Source: Gymnothorax reevesii (Eukaryota; Chordata; Actinopteri; Anguilliformes; Muraenidae). From it: a DNA stretch of 64,000 nucleotides. Both the position numbers and the translations under genes were made by a program. This document shows positions 34,571 through 45,606 of the stretch, piece after piece (position 1 is the stretch's first letter; each line of letters starts with the position of its first letter). The stretch lies in assembly GCA_029721435.1 (NCBI GenBank), contig CM056577.1:117798219-117862218 (forward strand), read 5' to 3'. The notes under the pieces were generated by a model, which was given only the letters and a program-made list of their open reading frames with translations, was not told where the DNA came from and did no database searches.

Positions 34571-35917
34571 TGATGCATAATGCAACGTGTACTGAAACAA
34601 CAGGATGAGGTGTACCGGATGATAAGTGGTTGGTCAGTGTCATTGATAGCAGTCACGTAGTTACCATTTTGCTTGATCAATTGCGCCTTAGGGCAACGAG
34701 GAAGTGAAAATTCAAAGGAAATAAATCAACTGTTTAAACAGCAAATTATTGGTGACTAGCTAGCTGGAACTGTACCATATAAATGTTGGTGATAATAAGT
34801 ATATTACCTTTGGATCTAACAAATGTTATTATTATGTTTTTCTGTATTATGTAAGGATGATGGGATCTCTTCAGAGATAATGCAATTAATAACTGTTTAG
34901 GTGTTTGCAATTCTATGCATGCGTAATCTTATGAACATCTGCCATCAAATCCACAGATTCAGGCTCTTGACACGCACAGCCTAGCCACTCATCATAGCCG
35001 AGGACACAGTGACAAATAAGGGGAGATTCTGTCATTGCGGTTGGCTGAGAGTTTTGAAATGATATGAGGGAACCACGGCTGTGAAAGATGGCGAGGCACA
35101 GGTGTACTTGGCTGTGTGTTTGAGAGAGACAGCAGGAAAAGATGTGCGAGACAGGGTGAGAGAGACCAGCGAGAGATATTTTGAAAGGATGTGTGAAATG
35201 CATTAGAAGTCAGATATTTGACGAGGACTGCTGTGTTAGGTTTACACTGAGTCTCTGCAGTTAGTGCAGGCTCATTCTCATTCAGAACAACAGAACTTTG
35301 CCAGACTACATTTTCAACCTTCAATTCTACCGGATATCTTCACCAAAGCAGTTTACGTGAATAAATAAAGGGGAACAGCAAACCCCAAAAACACAATTTT
35401 GCAAGTCCAGTCCTCCAACCACTATTATACAGTGCCACCCCCCACTCTGAAGTGGGCATACTGTATGTGAAATGGGCGCATTTAAATTTCTGTGTGAGAG
35501 GTGACCAGTTTGGGCCACAAGACACCATGTGAAAGAGGTGGAGTATTGGAGATGGTAGAGTGTGTGGGTGGAAAGTGTGAGACCAGGGTGCAAGGAGTGT
35601 GACGCACCACAAAAGACGCACATGTCCACAGGGAAGCCAGGACCCCTTACCGGAGTGACAGCTGCCGACGGAAGGTGCCAGATTCCCATTTGGAGGGGCC
35701 GCACGGAACTCGCGGCTTGGATCAGCAGACCCGAGGAGTGAGTCAGCGGTGACTTTGAAAGAGTTCCCCAGCACCCATTGTGCCACGGCTGCTCATTTCC
35801 AATACTGCTGGGACACATCCCAGCTGGACTATGAGTGACCTTTAAACTCTGATCACTGCTTCCATTAAGTCTTTTTTATTATGAGTAGGTATTCTGGAGT
35901 GCCATTTCAAAATTGCA
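34571..35917. other. Non-coding stretch
   Basis: No repeat ends recognised. The minus-strand 163-codon and 148-codon open frames at 35327-35818 overlap each other, lack recognisable domains and are treated as chance. A moderately CpG-bearing block at 35600-35810 contains an AP-1 site (TGAGTCAG, about 35737). Confidence 0.4.
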
Positions 35918-37479
35918 CAGGGCTGTGAAAAGGTATTTGACCCTTACTGATTTCTTATTCTTTAGCATATTTGTCTCACTTAAATGTTTCAGATCAGCAA
36001 TAAAATTTTTATATTAGACAAAGATAACCCGAATGAATACAAAATGCAGTTTTTAAATGATTATTTCATTTATTAAGGGAAAAAAGCTATCCAAACCTTC
36101 CTGGCCCTATTTGAAAAAGTAATTGCCGCCCTTGTTAAATCATTAATTATCTGTGATTAAGCACAATATTTAGTTCAATTTCACCAGCTAAGCCCAGGCC
36201 TGATTACTGCCAGACCTGCTGAATCAAGAAATCACTTAAATAGAACCTGTCTGGCAAAGTGATGTAGGCAAAAAGATCTCAAAAAGTAACACAGCATGCC
36301 GCAATCTAATGAAATTCAAGAACTGATGAGAGACAAGCAAACAACGGTGAGAGCCATTATCCTCAAATGGAGAAAACTTGGAGCAGTGATGAACCATCCA
36401 AGGAGTGGCCGGCCTACCAAAATTACTCCAAGAGCGCATCAACATCTCATTAAGGAGGTCACAAAAGCACCCAGAAAAAATGTAAAGAACTGAGTTAAAG
36501 AACTTTAAATCAGTTAAAGTCAGTGTTCATGATTCAACAACAAGAAAGAGACTGGACAAAAACAGTATCCATGGGAGAGTTCCAAGGCAAAAACCATTGC
36601 TGACCAAAAAGAATACAAAAGCTCATCTCACATTTGCTAGAAACACATCTTGATGATCCCCAAGACTTTTGGGAAAATATTCTGTGGACTGACAAGACAA
36701 AAGTTGAGCTTTTTGGAGGGTGTGCGTCGCGTTACATCTTGCGTAAAACTAACACAGCATTTCATGTCATCATACCAACAGTCAAATATGAAGGTGGTAG
36801 TGTGATGGTCTGGGGCTGCTTTGCTGCTTCAAGACATGGTCAATTTGCCGTAGTTGATGGAACCATGAATTCTGCTCTCTACCGGAAAATCCTGAAGGAG
36901 AATGTCAGACCATCAGTTTGTGACCTCAAGCTCAAGCGCACTTGGATTATGCAGCAGGACAATGATCCGAAGCACACTAGCAAGTCCACCTCTGAATGGC
37001 TTTAAAAAAAAAATGAAGGTTTTGGAGTGGCCCAGTCAAAGTCTGGATTTAAATCCGTTTGAGATGCTGTGGCATGACCTTAAACAGGCCGTTCATGCTC
37101 GAAAACTCTCCAAACCCTCCCGTGGCAGGATTAAAACAATTCTGCAAAGGCGGCCAAAATTCCTTGGCAGCGATGTGAAAGACTCATTGCCAGTTATCGC
37201 AAACACTTGATTGCAGTTGTTGTCGCCGAGTGTGGCACAACCAATAATTAGGCGTAGGGGGCAATTACTTTTTCAAATATGGCCAGGTAGGTTTTGATAG
37301 CTTTTTCCTTCAATAAATGAAATCACCATTTAAAAACTGCATTTTGTATTTTCTTGTGTTATGTTTGTCTCATAGTAACATTTATTTGATGATCTGAAAC
37401 ATTTAAATATGACAAATATGCAAAAAAAAAAAAAAAGAATAGAAATTGGGAAGGGGGCAAATACTTTTTCACACCACTG
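35918..37479 (+). mobile_element. Tc1-like element, family B copy 2
   Basis: A 1562-bp element with long (about 200 bp) imperfect inverted terminal repeats. Matching blocks include CAGGGCTGTGAAAAGGTATT against AATACTTTTTCACACCACTG, TTTCAGATCAGCAA against TTGATGATCTGAAA, ATGCAGTTTTTAAATGATT against AATCACCATTTAAAAACTGCAT, and GGAAAAAAGCTATCC against GATAGCTTTTTCC. The TA duplication is not clear at the left end. It encodes a defective transposase in the same direction. The minus-strand copy at 2041-3979 is its relative. Confidence 0.88.
36296..37210 (+). pseudogene. Tc1 transposase pseudogene (family B copy 2)
   Basis: Transposase with the catalytic triad retained but the frame broken. The N-terminus (MPQSNEIQELMRDKQ) runs straight into ILKWRKLGAVMNHPRSGRPT, so roughly 25-30 residues of the first HTH are missing compared with the family. 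An early stop (KNVKN*) and a frameshift follow near 36490-36620. The core then reads WENILWTDKT (first Asp 36691-36693), VMVWGCF, and QQDNDPKHT (second Asp 36958-36960). A run of ten A residues at about 37004-37013 carries a frameshift, after which [17 protein letters not shown] supplies the Glu (37061-37063). Spacing fits DD34E once the indel is allowed for. Confidence 0.88.
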
Positions 37480-39746
37480 TTTGTCTGTGTACTAGATTTA
37501 GATTTATTTACATTATCAGAGATGATATTAGCATCAGAACTTTCAGTTAAATACATTTCACATCTAAGAAAGAGTTGAATGCTTTGTAATTTAAGTAAAG
37601 TGGCTGATGAATTTCTGCCGATGCTGTAAATACAACAGACATTGACATCATTTGATTTGAAAAGCAGTTGGACAGAGGGCCTATTATGCACTAATGTAGC
37701 GGGAACTGGGAAGAAATTTGCAGGGACAGACCTTTTGAAAGGCCATTTTTGACTTGGGAGTGGATAATTTTGACAAAATTTACAAGTTTTTCTTGTCAAT
37801 GATTCCTAAAAAATCTAGCTTGTTCCAGAGATACATAGGGTTACATGGTCAGACAAATTAGACATACAAATATTATCAAATCACTAAATGGTCAATAATT
37901 CAGTTATCACAAAATATGTTCACAGGACACCAAAAGGCAAGTTCCTATTAAGGTAACAGAATTTACACAAGTGACTAGAGGCGAGTGACTGACATTAAAC
38001 AGAATTCTCATGATGGCAAAAAGCAGAGAGTACAGATTGGAACTTAATGTCAACCCTGGAAGATTTCTACCACTCCTGCTGCCTCGTCAGGGTTCGCATT
38101 GCCAAGGACATCTTATCCCTGCCACCAACTGTTTGCCATCCTGCTCGCTAGCCAGTGTTGCAGGTCCATTCAAACATGTGCCTCAAGACTTTGCCCAATA
38201 ACATTGGCTTTCACTGAGCTGAACTCTGCAATACATTGGTCAGCCACATCATAATTTCTCACCTACAATACACTCCTAAATATTGGAGTAACCTACTATT
38301 ACAGTCCTCTGTACACAGTCACACACAATTACGAATAACATCGTTGATGAATTTTTTTAATGTCACAGTCAATCTCATTGTGCTGCAGCACCATAACAGT
38401 AAGTTAATTTTCTTTTGTGTTTCTTTCCCTGGTCCTCCCTGTATCTCTGACCACTCAGACAGGAAGCATTTTCTTGATTCACCAGCAGCAGCCACTGAAA
38501 TTGCAAACTTTGGCTTTTCAACGACTTCTCCACCGTCCATTTTTGCGTGGCATATATGCAGACAATTTAAAAAATTAAATTTGTTAAGGTTAGGGTTAGG
38601 GTTAGGGATAGGCTAGGGCAGGGTTTGAAATGGGGCTGCTGTACCTCTATACATTGAAATACATTGGAAAACTGCAGGACCTGTAGCAACTGCCATTACT
38701 TTTTTATTTGTTCGCATGCCAACTGATAAGTCCGAGGCGCTGGCAACATTGGCTTAAGTAATGACTGTATTTCCAAAATTCCCGGAGTATCAGCTACCGT
38801 TGCTCTTTTGCTGCCATCATTTCAAGACGATGAATATTTACCACACTTCTTTTCAAGCTCAGTGTCCATGCACCTATCATAATTTGACGGAGAAAACCCC
38901 TAACTGTGACCACCGCGAATCGTATATTCTGCGCATTCGCCGAAATCGGAGGAGTTGAGGGGGATTTCGAGGCACCGGCCGGGGGTGCGCAACAATGCCT
39001 TCATACAAGGCTTCATGGGCTTTTTATATGTTGTTGCAAAATGTGCCAATTTCAGAGGCCGTCAGGTATCCCAAACATTAGCCTTTTTTTAGGGGACTCA
39101 AATATTTTCCCAGTTTGCCGTCTCCGCATGTTTTCATACAATCAACGAATAGGATGTTAATTCTTGCCTGGCAGCAACTGAAATGGTTGAAACATAGGTA
39201 AGGCCGCCTATGGTGGGAGGGCATGGTTCAGGCTACTGCGATGGTTCTTCCAATGTCGTCTTTGTATGGCTGCGAGTGGACCATTTGAAGCTATTCCAAA
39301 ACCTTAACACCTTGTGCACCATTAGCATGCATTCTTATGTAGCACTCCACAATCCATTAAAATGTTCTGGAGGACGCCCAATCCAGTTATTTAGTAGTTC
39401 CAGAGGTCACGGGTCAAATTCACCCAATCAAATCGTGGCCTTCGTAAACCATTGTATTAAAAATGAATGGAACTCAGTGAGATGTTCAGCTGTGTGGACT
39501 GACCAATGAAAATCCTCTTTCTGCTCTGACAGATTCCTGCCACAAGCTATTCTGTTTGATGAACAGCTTTCATACAGTGATGGACGACAGATTGGCTAAG
39601 TCAAATAGTGGCTGGGACTTAGTTCACCCCTTCAGAAAGTGGTAGGAAAAAAAAATTGAGCACTTTTTGGTGGGGACATACATATATTTGGCCATTTCAA
39701 AAATGGGAGGGACTAGCCGCCATCATAATTGACGCTGAATGTGCCC
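37480..39746. other. Non-coding stretch
   Basis: Mostly AT-rich. A CpG-bearing patch lies at 38910-38995. Short open frames show no domain. Contains the telomere-like tract listed separately. Confidence 0.4.
38586..38608. repeat. Interstitial telomere-like repeat
   Basis: Three perfect TTAGGG units flanked by degenerate ones (AAGG on the left, ATAGGC TAGGGC on the right). Confidence 0.75.
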
Positions 39747-39930
39747 TATAGCCTAGTGGCTGGGGACTGGGATTTAGAAGGTTGGTGGTCCAAGTCTCAG
39801 TTTAGCTGTAAAATTTCTCCATCTCTTGGGTGCTTTAGTCAAGCCAACGCAGGCGGTTTACTCTTGCACAGTCAAACTAACTTTAAGTTGCTTTGGATAA
39901 AAGTATCATCAAAATTACAAATAACAAGAG
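39747..39930 (+). repeat. tRNA-derived SINE, + strand
   Basis: A decayed tRNA-like head (A-box-like TAGCCTAGTGGCTGGGGAC at about 39749, B-box-like GGTGGTCCAAGTCTC at about 39782) is followed by a tail block TTAAGTTGCTTTGGATAAAA. That tail closely resembles the 3' tail shared by many fish V-SINE-type families (GTTGCTTTGGATAAAAGCGTC). The 3' end grades into A-rich sequence. No target duplication was found. Confidence 0.7.
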
Positions 39931-40299
39931 TGAAGTGGAGTAGATTGTCCTTCATTGTACCCAAGAACCATCAGCCTAAAATTACCAGGAGCGTGATTGT
40001 CATCACAACTACATTTGGAGCCGTGCCAAGAAAGGAGAGATAACTTTCTGCCAAGGTTTTTAATCACTTGAAAAGTTTTAACTACTGAGGCAAGTGGGGC
40101 TTGTCCAAAAAATACATTCTCACAGAGGAATAATGTTAAGCAATGCAGAGCAATGCAAATTAAGTCATTTTGTCTGTACCAAGGCTTGGACGAAAATACC
40201 CTTGTTATCTGTCACTTACCCTTATTAATGCCAGTGGTTTCAGCAGCATTAATATGATCACAGAAAGGTGATGAGCAGTGAAATGCTGTTATTATCCAG

Positions 40300-40625
40300 C
40301 ACCGCACTTGGAACCGAGCCGCCGGCTACAGAAGACGTGCTAACGGCGTCTGTCGGAGCCGTCGCTGCGGACTGCGGGAGTTATAAAAAGCAGGCGCGAG
40401 ACAGCCTGCCAGGACGCTCCTCGATGTTTTTTCCCCTCGAGTGCATTAAGAGGAGCTTTCAGAGAAGAATACTGCTTATCCAGCACTGCGGACAACGGCA
40501 GCGAGAAGGAGGCAGGAAACTGGCAAGACTATACGGAGGGAAGTTCCCACTGACAGATGATACGTCCAGAGCAGTATACCAGAGCGGCTCTATATCAGGA
40601 AACCCTTGTCCGCACAGTTGACGGA
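40300..40625 (+). promoter_or_regulatory. CpG-rich block with TATA box; possible first exon
   Basis: CpG dinucleotides are visibly frequent (CGAGCCGCCGGC, ACGGCGTCTGTCGGAGCCGTCGC) against a CpG-poor background. A canonical TATA box, TTATAAAAAG, lies at 40381-40390, which would place initiation near 40415. Downstream, an ATG at 40424 opens a 65-codon frame (MFFPLECIKRSFQRR...) to the stop at 40619-40621; a longer frame reaches back to the ATG at 40271, upstream of the TATA box. No domain or protein family is recognised and no clear donor was found. It could start a non-coding RNA, a 5' UTR exon or be a distal regulatory element. Confidence 0.4.
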
Positions 40626-41015
40626 TCATTTCAATCAAAACCGAAAATGTAATGTTGTATTTGTGCCAGATCTCACACTGCACGACACTGGCTCATGTTG
40701 GGATTACAATGCTTACAGGCTTTTTTGCAGTGCCTGCAGTAACAATTGGAAAAGTCCTCTAAGTTCACATTTATGATTTTGAGAATCACTGCTGCTATGG
40801 ATACAGCAGCAGAAATGCAGATCTGTTTGATTGGTTGGTTTGATTGCATATTAGTTTGTTCATTTCCAGATTGGTCCAACAGTTTGCTGGTTAGATGAGT
40901 ACATAATAGGACTCCTGACTGAGTGAGTACTGGATAACTGACAAATGTAATGAAATGAAAAGAATTTTCTGTTCTGTGATGGCAGCCATTGTCTGCAGCA
41001 CAAGCACACTCAAAC

Positions 41016-41125
41016 ACAGGCACATGCACACACACACACACACTCACGCACACACACACACACACCTGCACACTCACACACACACACACACCTGCACACT
41101 CACACACACACACACACACACACTC
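41016..41125. repeat. (CA)n-rich tract with duplicated 30-bp unit
   Basis: Interrupted CA repeats, with the unit CACACACACCTGCACACTCA present twice in tandem. Confidence 0.9.
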
Positions 41126-42382
41126 CTCAGCTTCATCTCCTGAACTGTAGCTCAATGTCTCTTAAGCATACAAATCCCTGCTGCAGGTATCCCCTCTCCA
41201 AACCCTCCCCCCCCCTTGTTTTTTTCCATCAACTCAATGAACTCAATAACTGTTCCCTGAAACTTTTTTGAAAGATGGAAAATCCATGTTTGAAAAGCAG
41301 AAGCCCTCCATGGTGTTTCATTGGTGGAAAACATACACGGCAGGTCTTCTAATTCCTAACCTCCTCTCTCCCTTCCATGGGCACATTGCATTAATATTTG
41401 AGTTGTGGGGTTGTGCCTGTACCAGGGATGAGATGTGTACAGCTGTCCGAGACAGCGGCGCTGACCGGATGGGGCTGCTCTTTGTTTAGAAAGCAGAAAC
41501 ATTTTATCCAATCTCAGCTTTACTTTAGTTCAGGGACAGTAGAGAGTCCATATATGGGAATGAAGTGTAATCTTGAGTATGTGTGAGAAGTAAAAACAAA
41601 AAGAAAATACTTCTTTTTGAATGTCTCTCTTGTACAAGTACACCGAGTGTCAGTTACTTGCTCAGTAAGTATGTGCATTACTTACTAGACCTTAGGCAAT
41701 TCACTTCATTTACTCAGCGAGCTATGGCAACAAAGCTGCTGCAGAAGTTTCAGTGGGAAAAGAGAAGGCTAAAGAGAGAAGGGCAGTTATATATAGAGCA
41801 GGAAATAGGAAGTCCGTGCTTGTGATGTGATGTGGTGAACTGCCGCTCCATCACGTTCACTCAGTCCAGAGATCAGGTGTTTGCAGCCACTAAGGTCAGT
41901 GAGCAAAATCTTCAGGCTCCAGGGAATGTCAGTGCGTCTGTGACAGACACTCTTTATGCAAGAAGAGTGAACCCAGACAGTGGAATTCATTTTTTTGAGT
42001 TACAGACAAGCTTTACAAATTATATTGCTTTAAGGTTAAGTGTGTTGGCTCTTGGTTAAAAAAGCCCCTCCCCCTTTTTCCAGCCTAATAGATCACGATT
42101 TTTACCATACGCTTGGAGAAGACAAATGACACATTTTGAGGAGTGCGCACTTTCACTTTGAGCATTGGGGAGGCTCAAACAATTCGTTAAAATTAATGAT
42201 TGGTTACAACCTGCTTTCAATCATTAATAAAAATTACCATTACAGAAACTCCGAAAACTCTCAACATTATTAGGTGTGGCCAGTTTTCATTTATAACACA
42301 TACCTGTCAACTCTCACGCATTTGGTGTGAGTTTAAGTGGCACGTTTACATTCCTCTGCTGTTGTCAGCAATTATTCAATCA

Positions 42383-42569
42383 ACGCGTATGTAAGAGATT
42401 CTCACGTGGAATTGAAGTCCTTGTGCATGAAGGGGTTGGAAGCAATGGAATTGCATTAAGACGTTTCAAATGATCTTTTTTCATTTGAATGATCATTAAG
42501 CGTATGCATTGCTTCCAATCTCTGAGTAAAGAAAAGCGTGAGAAGTCCGGAGTCGTAATCATTACGCGT
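42383..42569. mobile_element. Palindromic MITE-like element
   Basis: A 187-bp imperfect hairpin. Outer arms meet at ACGCGT (42383 and 42564), middle arms at CTCACG...CGTGAG with GAAGTCC/GGACTTC relatives, inner arms at TTGGAAGCAATG (42436) and CATTGCTTCCAA (42508), and the centre lies near 42476. Immediately upstream, 42305-42335 reads TGTCAACTCTCACGCATTTGG, a phrase I associate with fish DNA-transposon ends. No coding capacity. Superfamily unknown. Confidence 0.55.
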
Positions 42570-42799
42570 AACAAATGAAAAGTGGCCACATCAGATAATG
42601 TTAAGAGTTTGCGGAGTTTCTGTTTCTATGAAAGACTGCAAGGGTAAATAGTTCTACAATTTAAGAGTTATGTTTTCAACTTAAAATTGCAAAGAATTTG
42701 GAAATTTTATCCTCTATGGTACATGATATGATTAAAAGAAAAATTTATTTACGCATGGAACTGGGCCAAAATCCAATTTTGAATAGCTGTGATTTGTCC

Positions 42800-43811
42800 T
42801 TAGGCGACAATCCGTTAAACACAGACAGGATTCTGCCGTGGAAATCATTGCATTGATGCAGGAACACTTCTGTAAATCATTGTCAGTACACTCAGTTTTT
42901 CACTGCATCCACAAATGCAAGTTAAAACTACCGTGACGTGATTACACTATGTATAAACAAGATCCAGACACACTGCCTTCTTCTCTGGGCCTGAGCTCAT
43001 TTAAATGCACGTGGGTGGAGTGGAAAAACCAGTGGTTTGACTAATCAAAATGTAAAATTCTTTTTGAAATCATAGATGCCTCATAATTTAGGCTGAGAGG
43101 AGAAGGGCCATCCAGCTTGTTATCAGCAAACAATTCAAAAGCCAGCCTCCATGATAGTGTGGGGGTTCGTTAGTACATGGGGCATGGGTACCTTGCGCAT
43201 CCGTAAAGACACAATTAATGGTGAATGATGGGTTTTAGTGCAACATTACTGCCATCCAGATGCCTTTGTTTAGGGAAGACCTTGCTAATTTCAGCAACAC
43301 CTTGCCAAACACCAGACACTGCATGTATTACAAAACATGACTCTGTAGTAAAAGAGTTTGTTGCTAAAGTGGTCTGCCTGCAGTCCAGACCTGACACCTA
43401 CTGACAATATTTGGCACATTATGAGATGAAAAATATGACAGAGAAGGCTGCAAAGTATTGAGCAGCTGAAATCATACATAAAAAACAATGGGAAAACATT
43501 TTGCTTTCTTATCTACAGCAGTTGGTGTCCTTAGTTTCCAAACACTAACAGAGTTTTGATTGAAAAAGACATGATGCAGTACAGTGGTAAACATGCCCCT
43601 GTACCAACTTTTTTGAAACATGTTGTTGGCATTAAATTCAAAATAAGCATATATTTTCCAAAAACAATAAGATATCTAAGTTTCAACATCTAATATATTG
43701 TCTTCGTACTATTTTCAAATAAATGTAAAGTTCAAATGATTTGAAAATCATTGCATTCTGTTTTTATTTGTATTTTACACAGTGTCACAACTTTTTGGAA
43801 ATGGGTTTGTA
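42800..43811 (+). mobile_element. Tc1-like element, family C copy 3, 5'-truncated relic
   Basis: Homologous to the 10318-11928 element from the second HTH (about 42885: TCATTGTCAGTACACTCAG) through to the right terminal repeat ending GGGTTTGTA at 43803-43811. Recognisable points include the VRVLD-like block, the PIENIW-equivalent near 43400-43420 (CCTACTGACAATATTTGGCA), and the right inverted repeat with ATTGCATTCTGTTTTTATT. Many stops and indels are present. The left third is missing or unrecognisable. Confidence 0.8.
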
Positions 43812-43828
43812 TAAACACATCAAACACA

Positions 43829-43829
43829 C

Positions 43830-43876
<47 letters not shown>

Positions 43877-43877
43877 T
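43829..43877. repeat. (TA)n(CA)n microsatellite
   Basis: About 16 TA units followed by a short CA run, directly after the end of the family C relic. Confidence 0.95.
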
Positions 43878-44864
43878 ATACTGTATATGCATCTGCCGTT
43901 TTCATTGGTTATCATATCATTTGCTTACTTACATGACAAATTGCTTCTCTGTTTCCATTTCAAATATACAATTAGCTTGAGGCAAGAATGCCATATTCAG
44001 TCGCAGTAACAGCAGATGACAATATCTATGCAAAAATACCCCAGACCCCCTCCTCTCTCTGCCAATCCTGTTCTGTGTTTCCTCCCAGTCAAGGAGAAAG
44101 AGAGGATGGAGGCTTGCTGTCTCCATGGGGATTGCTAAGATTAATCACAGGTGCAGCTAATGTGTCTGTTTGGCACTAAAGGCGGTGAGTGCAGGATTTG
44201 CCTGGCAGGCTGGCAGCCGGTATCTGAGGGGACAGTTTAACAGATGCTCTGTTTCTTTTCATGTGATCTTACTGACCCAGCATAAAGGGGGGTGGGGGGA
44301 GGGGCGCTGGGCTTTCTGACATGGGTGTTTTAGAGAGGTCCACACCAAGGTTACAGCAAGCCAAAGTGAATGCATTATCTGCATGGTCTAATATCATATG
44401 TTACGTCAAGTTCCCGTCACAATGATGTTCAATTTCAGGATGTCATTTCTCTCTGCTCTGTAATATTTATGTGCAATACTTTTGTACTGCTTCCTTATTT
44501 TCCATGCTTTGTTGTAGTCCTGTTCAATATAGTGCCATTATCAGAGCAATACGATTCATTAAAAAATACATTGACTAATTCACTCCTGAAAATATGAAAT
44601 GGTGCCTCATCGATGATCTCCAAAGTGACGGACTGTTTCATCCAGCATGGATAAATGGATAGATCTAGAGGCATTGCTTGGGGGTTGTAGAGGTTCACAA
44701 TTTGTCTATTGGCTTGCAAAAGTGCTCAGGACCACCGTGGCACCACACCCTCAGGAATTACCAGCATGAGTTACAATGGAAATGCAGTCAGCCAATGCTC
44801 CGCACTCCCACAACCACCCAAATACTCGCTGCTGTACTGTTTCCGGTGATCCAGAACAAGAGCA
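43878..44864. other. Non-coding stretch
   Basis: No supported gene. G-rich run at 44287-44304. Short open frames only. Confidence 0.4.
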
Positions 44865-44875
44865 AGGTCGTCAAG

Positions 44876-45077
44876 ATTTTTTTTTTTCAAGATTATTTTT
44901 TGGGAATTTTTTCCCTTATTCGATAGTTATACAGTGTAGAGAGACAGGAAGGTTGGGGAGAAGAATGGGGAAGACATGCAGCAAATGACCTAAGCCGGAC
45001 TCGAGCCCAGGACGCTGTGGGAAGGACACAGCCTTTATGGTACGCGCAATTAGACCGATGAGCCACAAGGGCGCCCC
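44876..45077 (-). repeat. tRNA-derived SINE, minus strand, with target duplication
   Basis: On the minus strand it starts GGGGCGCCCTTGTGGCTC (the A-box TGGCTCATCGG is at about 45053-45063) and carries a B-box GGCTCGAGTCC at about 44996-45006. It continues with TGCATGTCTTCCCC and ends in an A-rich tail (complement of 44876-44900). An 11-bp duplication flanks it: aggtcgtcaag at 44865-44875 and aggtcatcaag at 45078-45088, one mismatch. RNA polymerase III boxes, an A-rich tail and a duplication of this length together indicate LINE-assisted retroposition. Confidence 0.85.
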
Positions 45078-45318
45078 AGGTCATCAAGTTTTAAAACAGC
45101 ACTGCCAATTCAGACACATACATGCTCAAACTGGAACCGTTTCTGAAAAGCACTGCTCCTCAGTCTGAGTAGACCAGGGTAGCCAGGCAACTGGAAGGCT
45201 AGATGTTTGATTTTGACTATGTAAATGCTCTACGGCACAGGACATTCCAGGCACGCATTTTTCTCCATTCTCATCGCTGCTTGTCCTCACCTGCCCCAGT
45301 CAATTGAGGTTCTTTATC

Positions 45319-45478
45319 TTAACCCTTTCAACTATAGTTGCCCAGTGATGTAAGATATCAAAATCAGACGCTGTTGAAAACCGATCATGTGGCAACTTGC
45401 CACATGATAGGTTTTCAACAGCTCGGGATAACTGCATTTTTAATTTTTTGAAAATGTATTCAGCGCTCAAAAGGTTAA
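45319..45478. mobile_element. piggyBac-type MITE with central palindrome
   Basis: A 160-bp element bounded by TTAA at 45319-45322 and 45475-45478. Inside these, CCCTTTCAAC on the left mirrors CCTTTTGAGC on the right, the CCC(T)-type ends of piggyBac elements. Its exact middle is a 53-bp near-perfect palindrome (45370-45422): two 26-nt arms with one mismatch around a single C. No coding capacity. Confidence 0.72.
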
Positions 45479-45606
45479 AGCCCTTTCCAACCTGTTAAAT
45501 GGTCCCTGATGGTGATGATATTTTTTGCAGAAGCTTGTTTTTGGATGGCTGTGGCATAAATGATCTACCTGTACGTCCACCTCGTAGTACCTGGCAGATT
45601 TTTTAA

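Larger units (their letters stand above)
39931..42382. other. Non-coding stretch apart from the CpG/TATA block and a CA tract
   Basis: Contains the candidate promoter at 40300-40625 and a CA-rich tract at 41016-41125. The minus-strand frame 40673-41155 is a translation through the CA repeat. Nothing else recognised. Confidence 0.4.

Noticed and set aside
35327..35818. Two overlapping minus-strand frames of 163 and 148 codons
   Set aside because: Two registers open over the same DNA, no recognisable domain, no splice context.
40673..41155. 160-codon minus-strand frame
   Set aside because: Its N-terminal part is a translation of the (CA)n tract and the rest has no domain.
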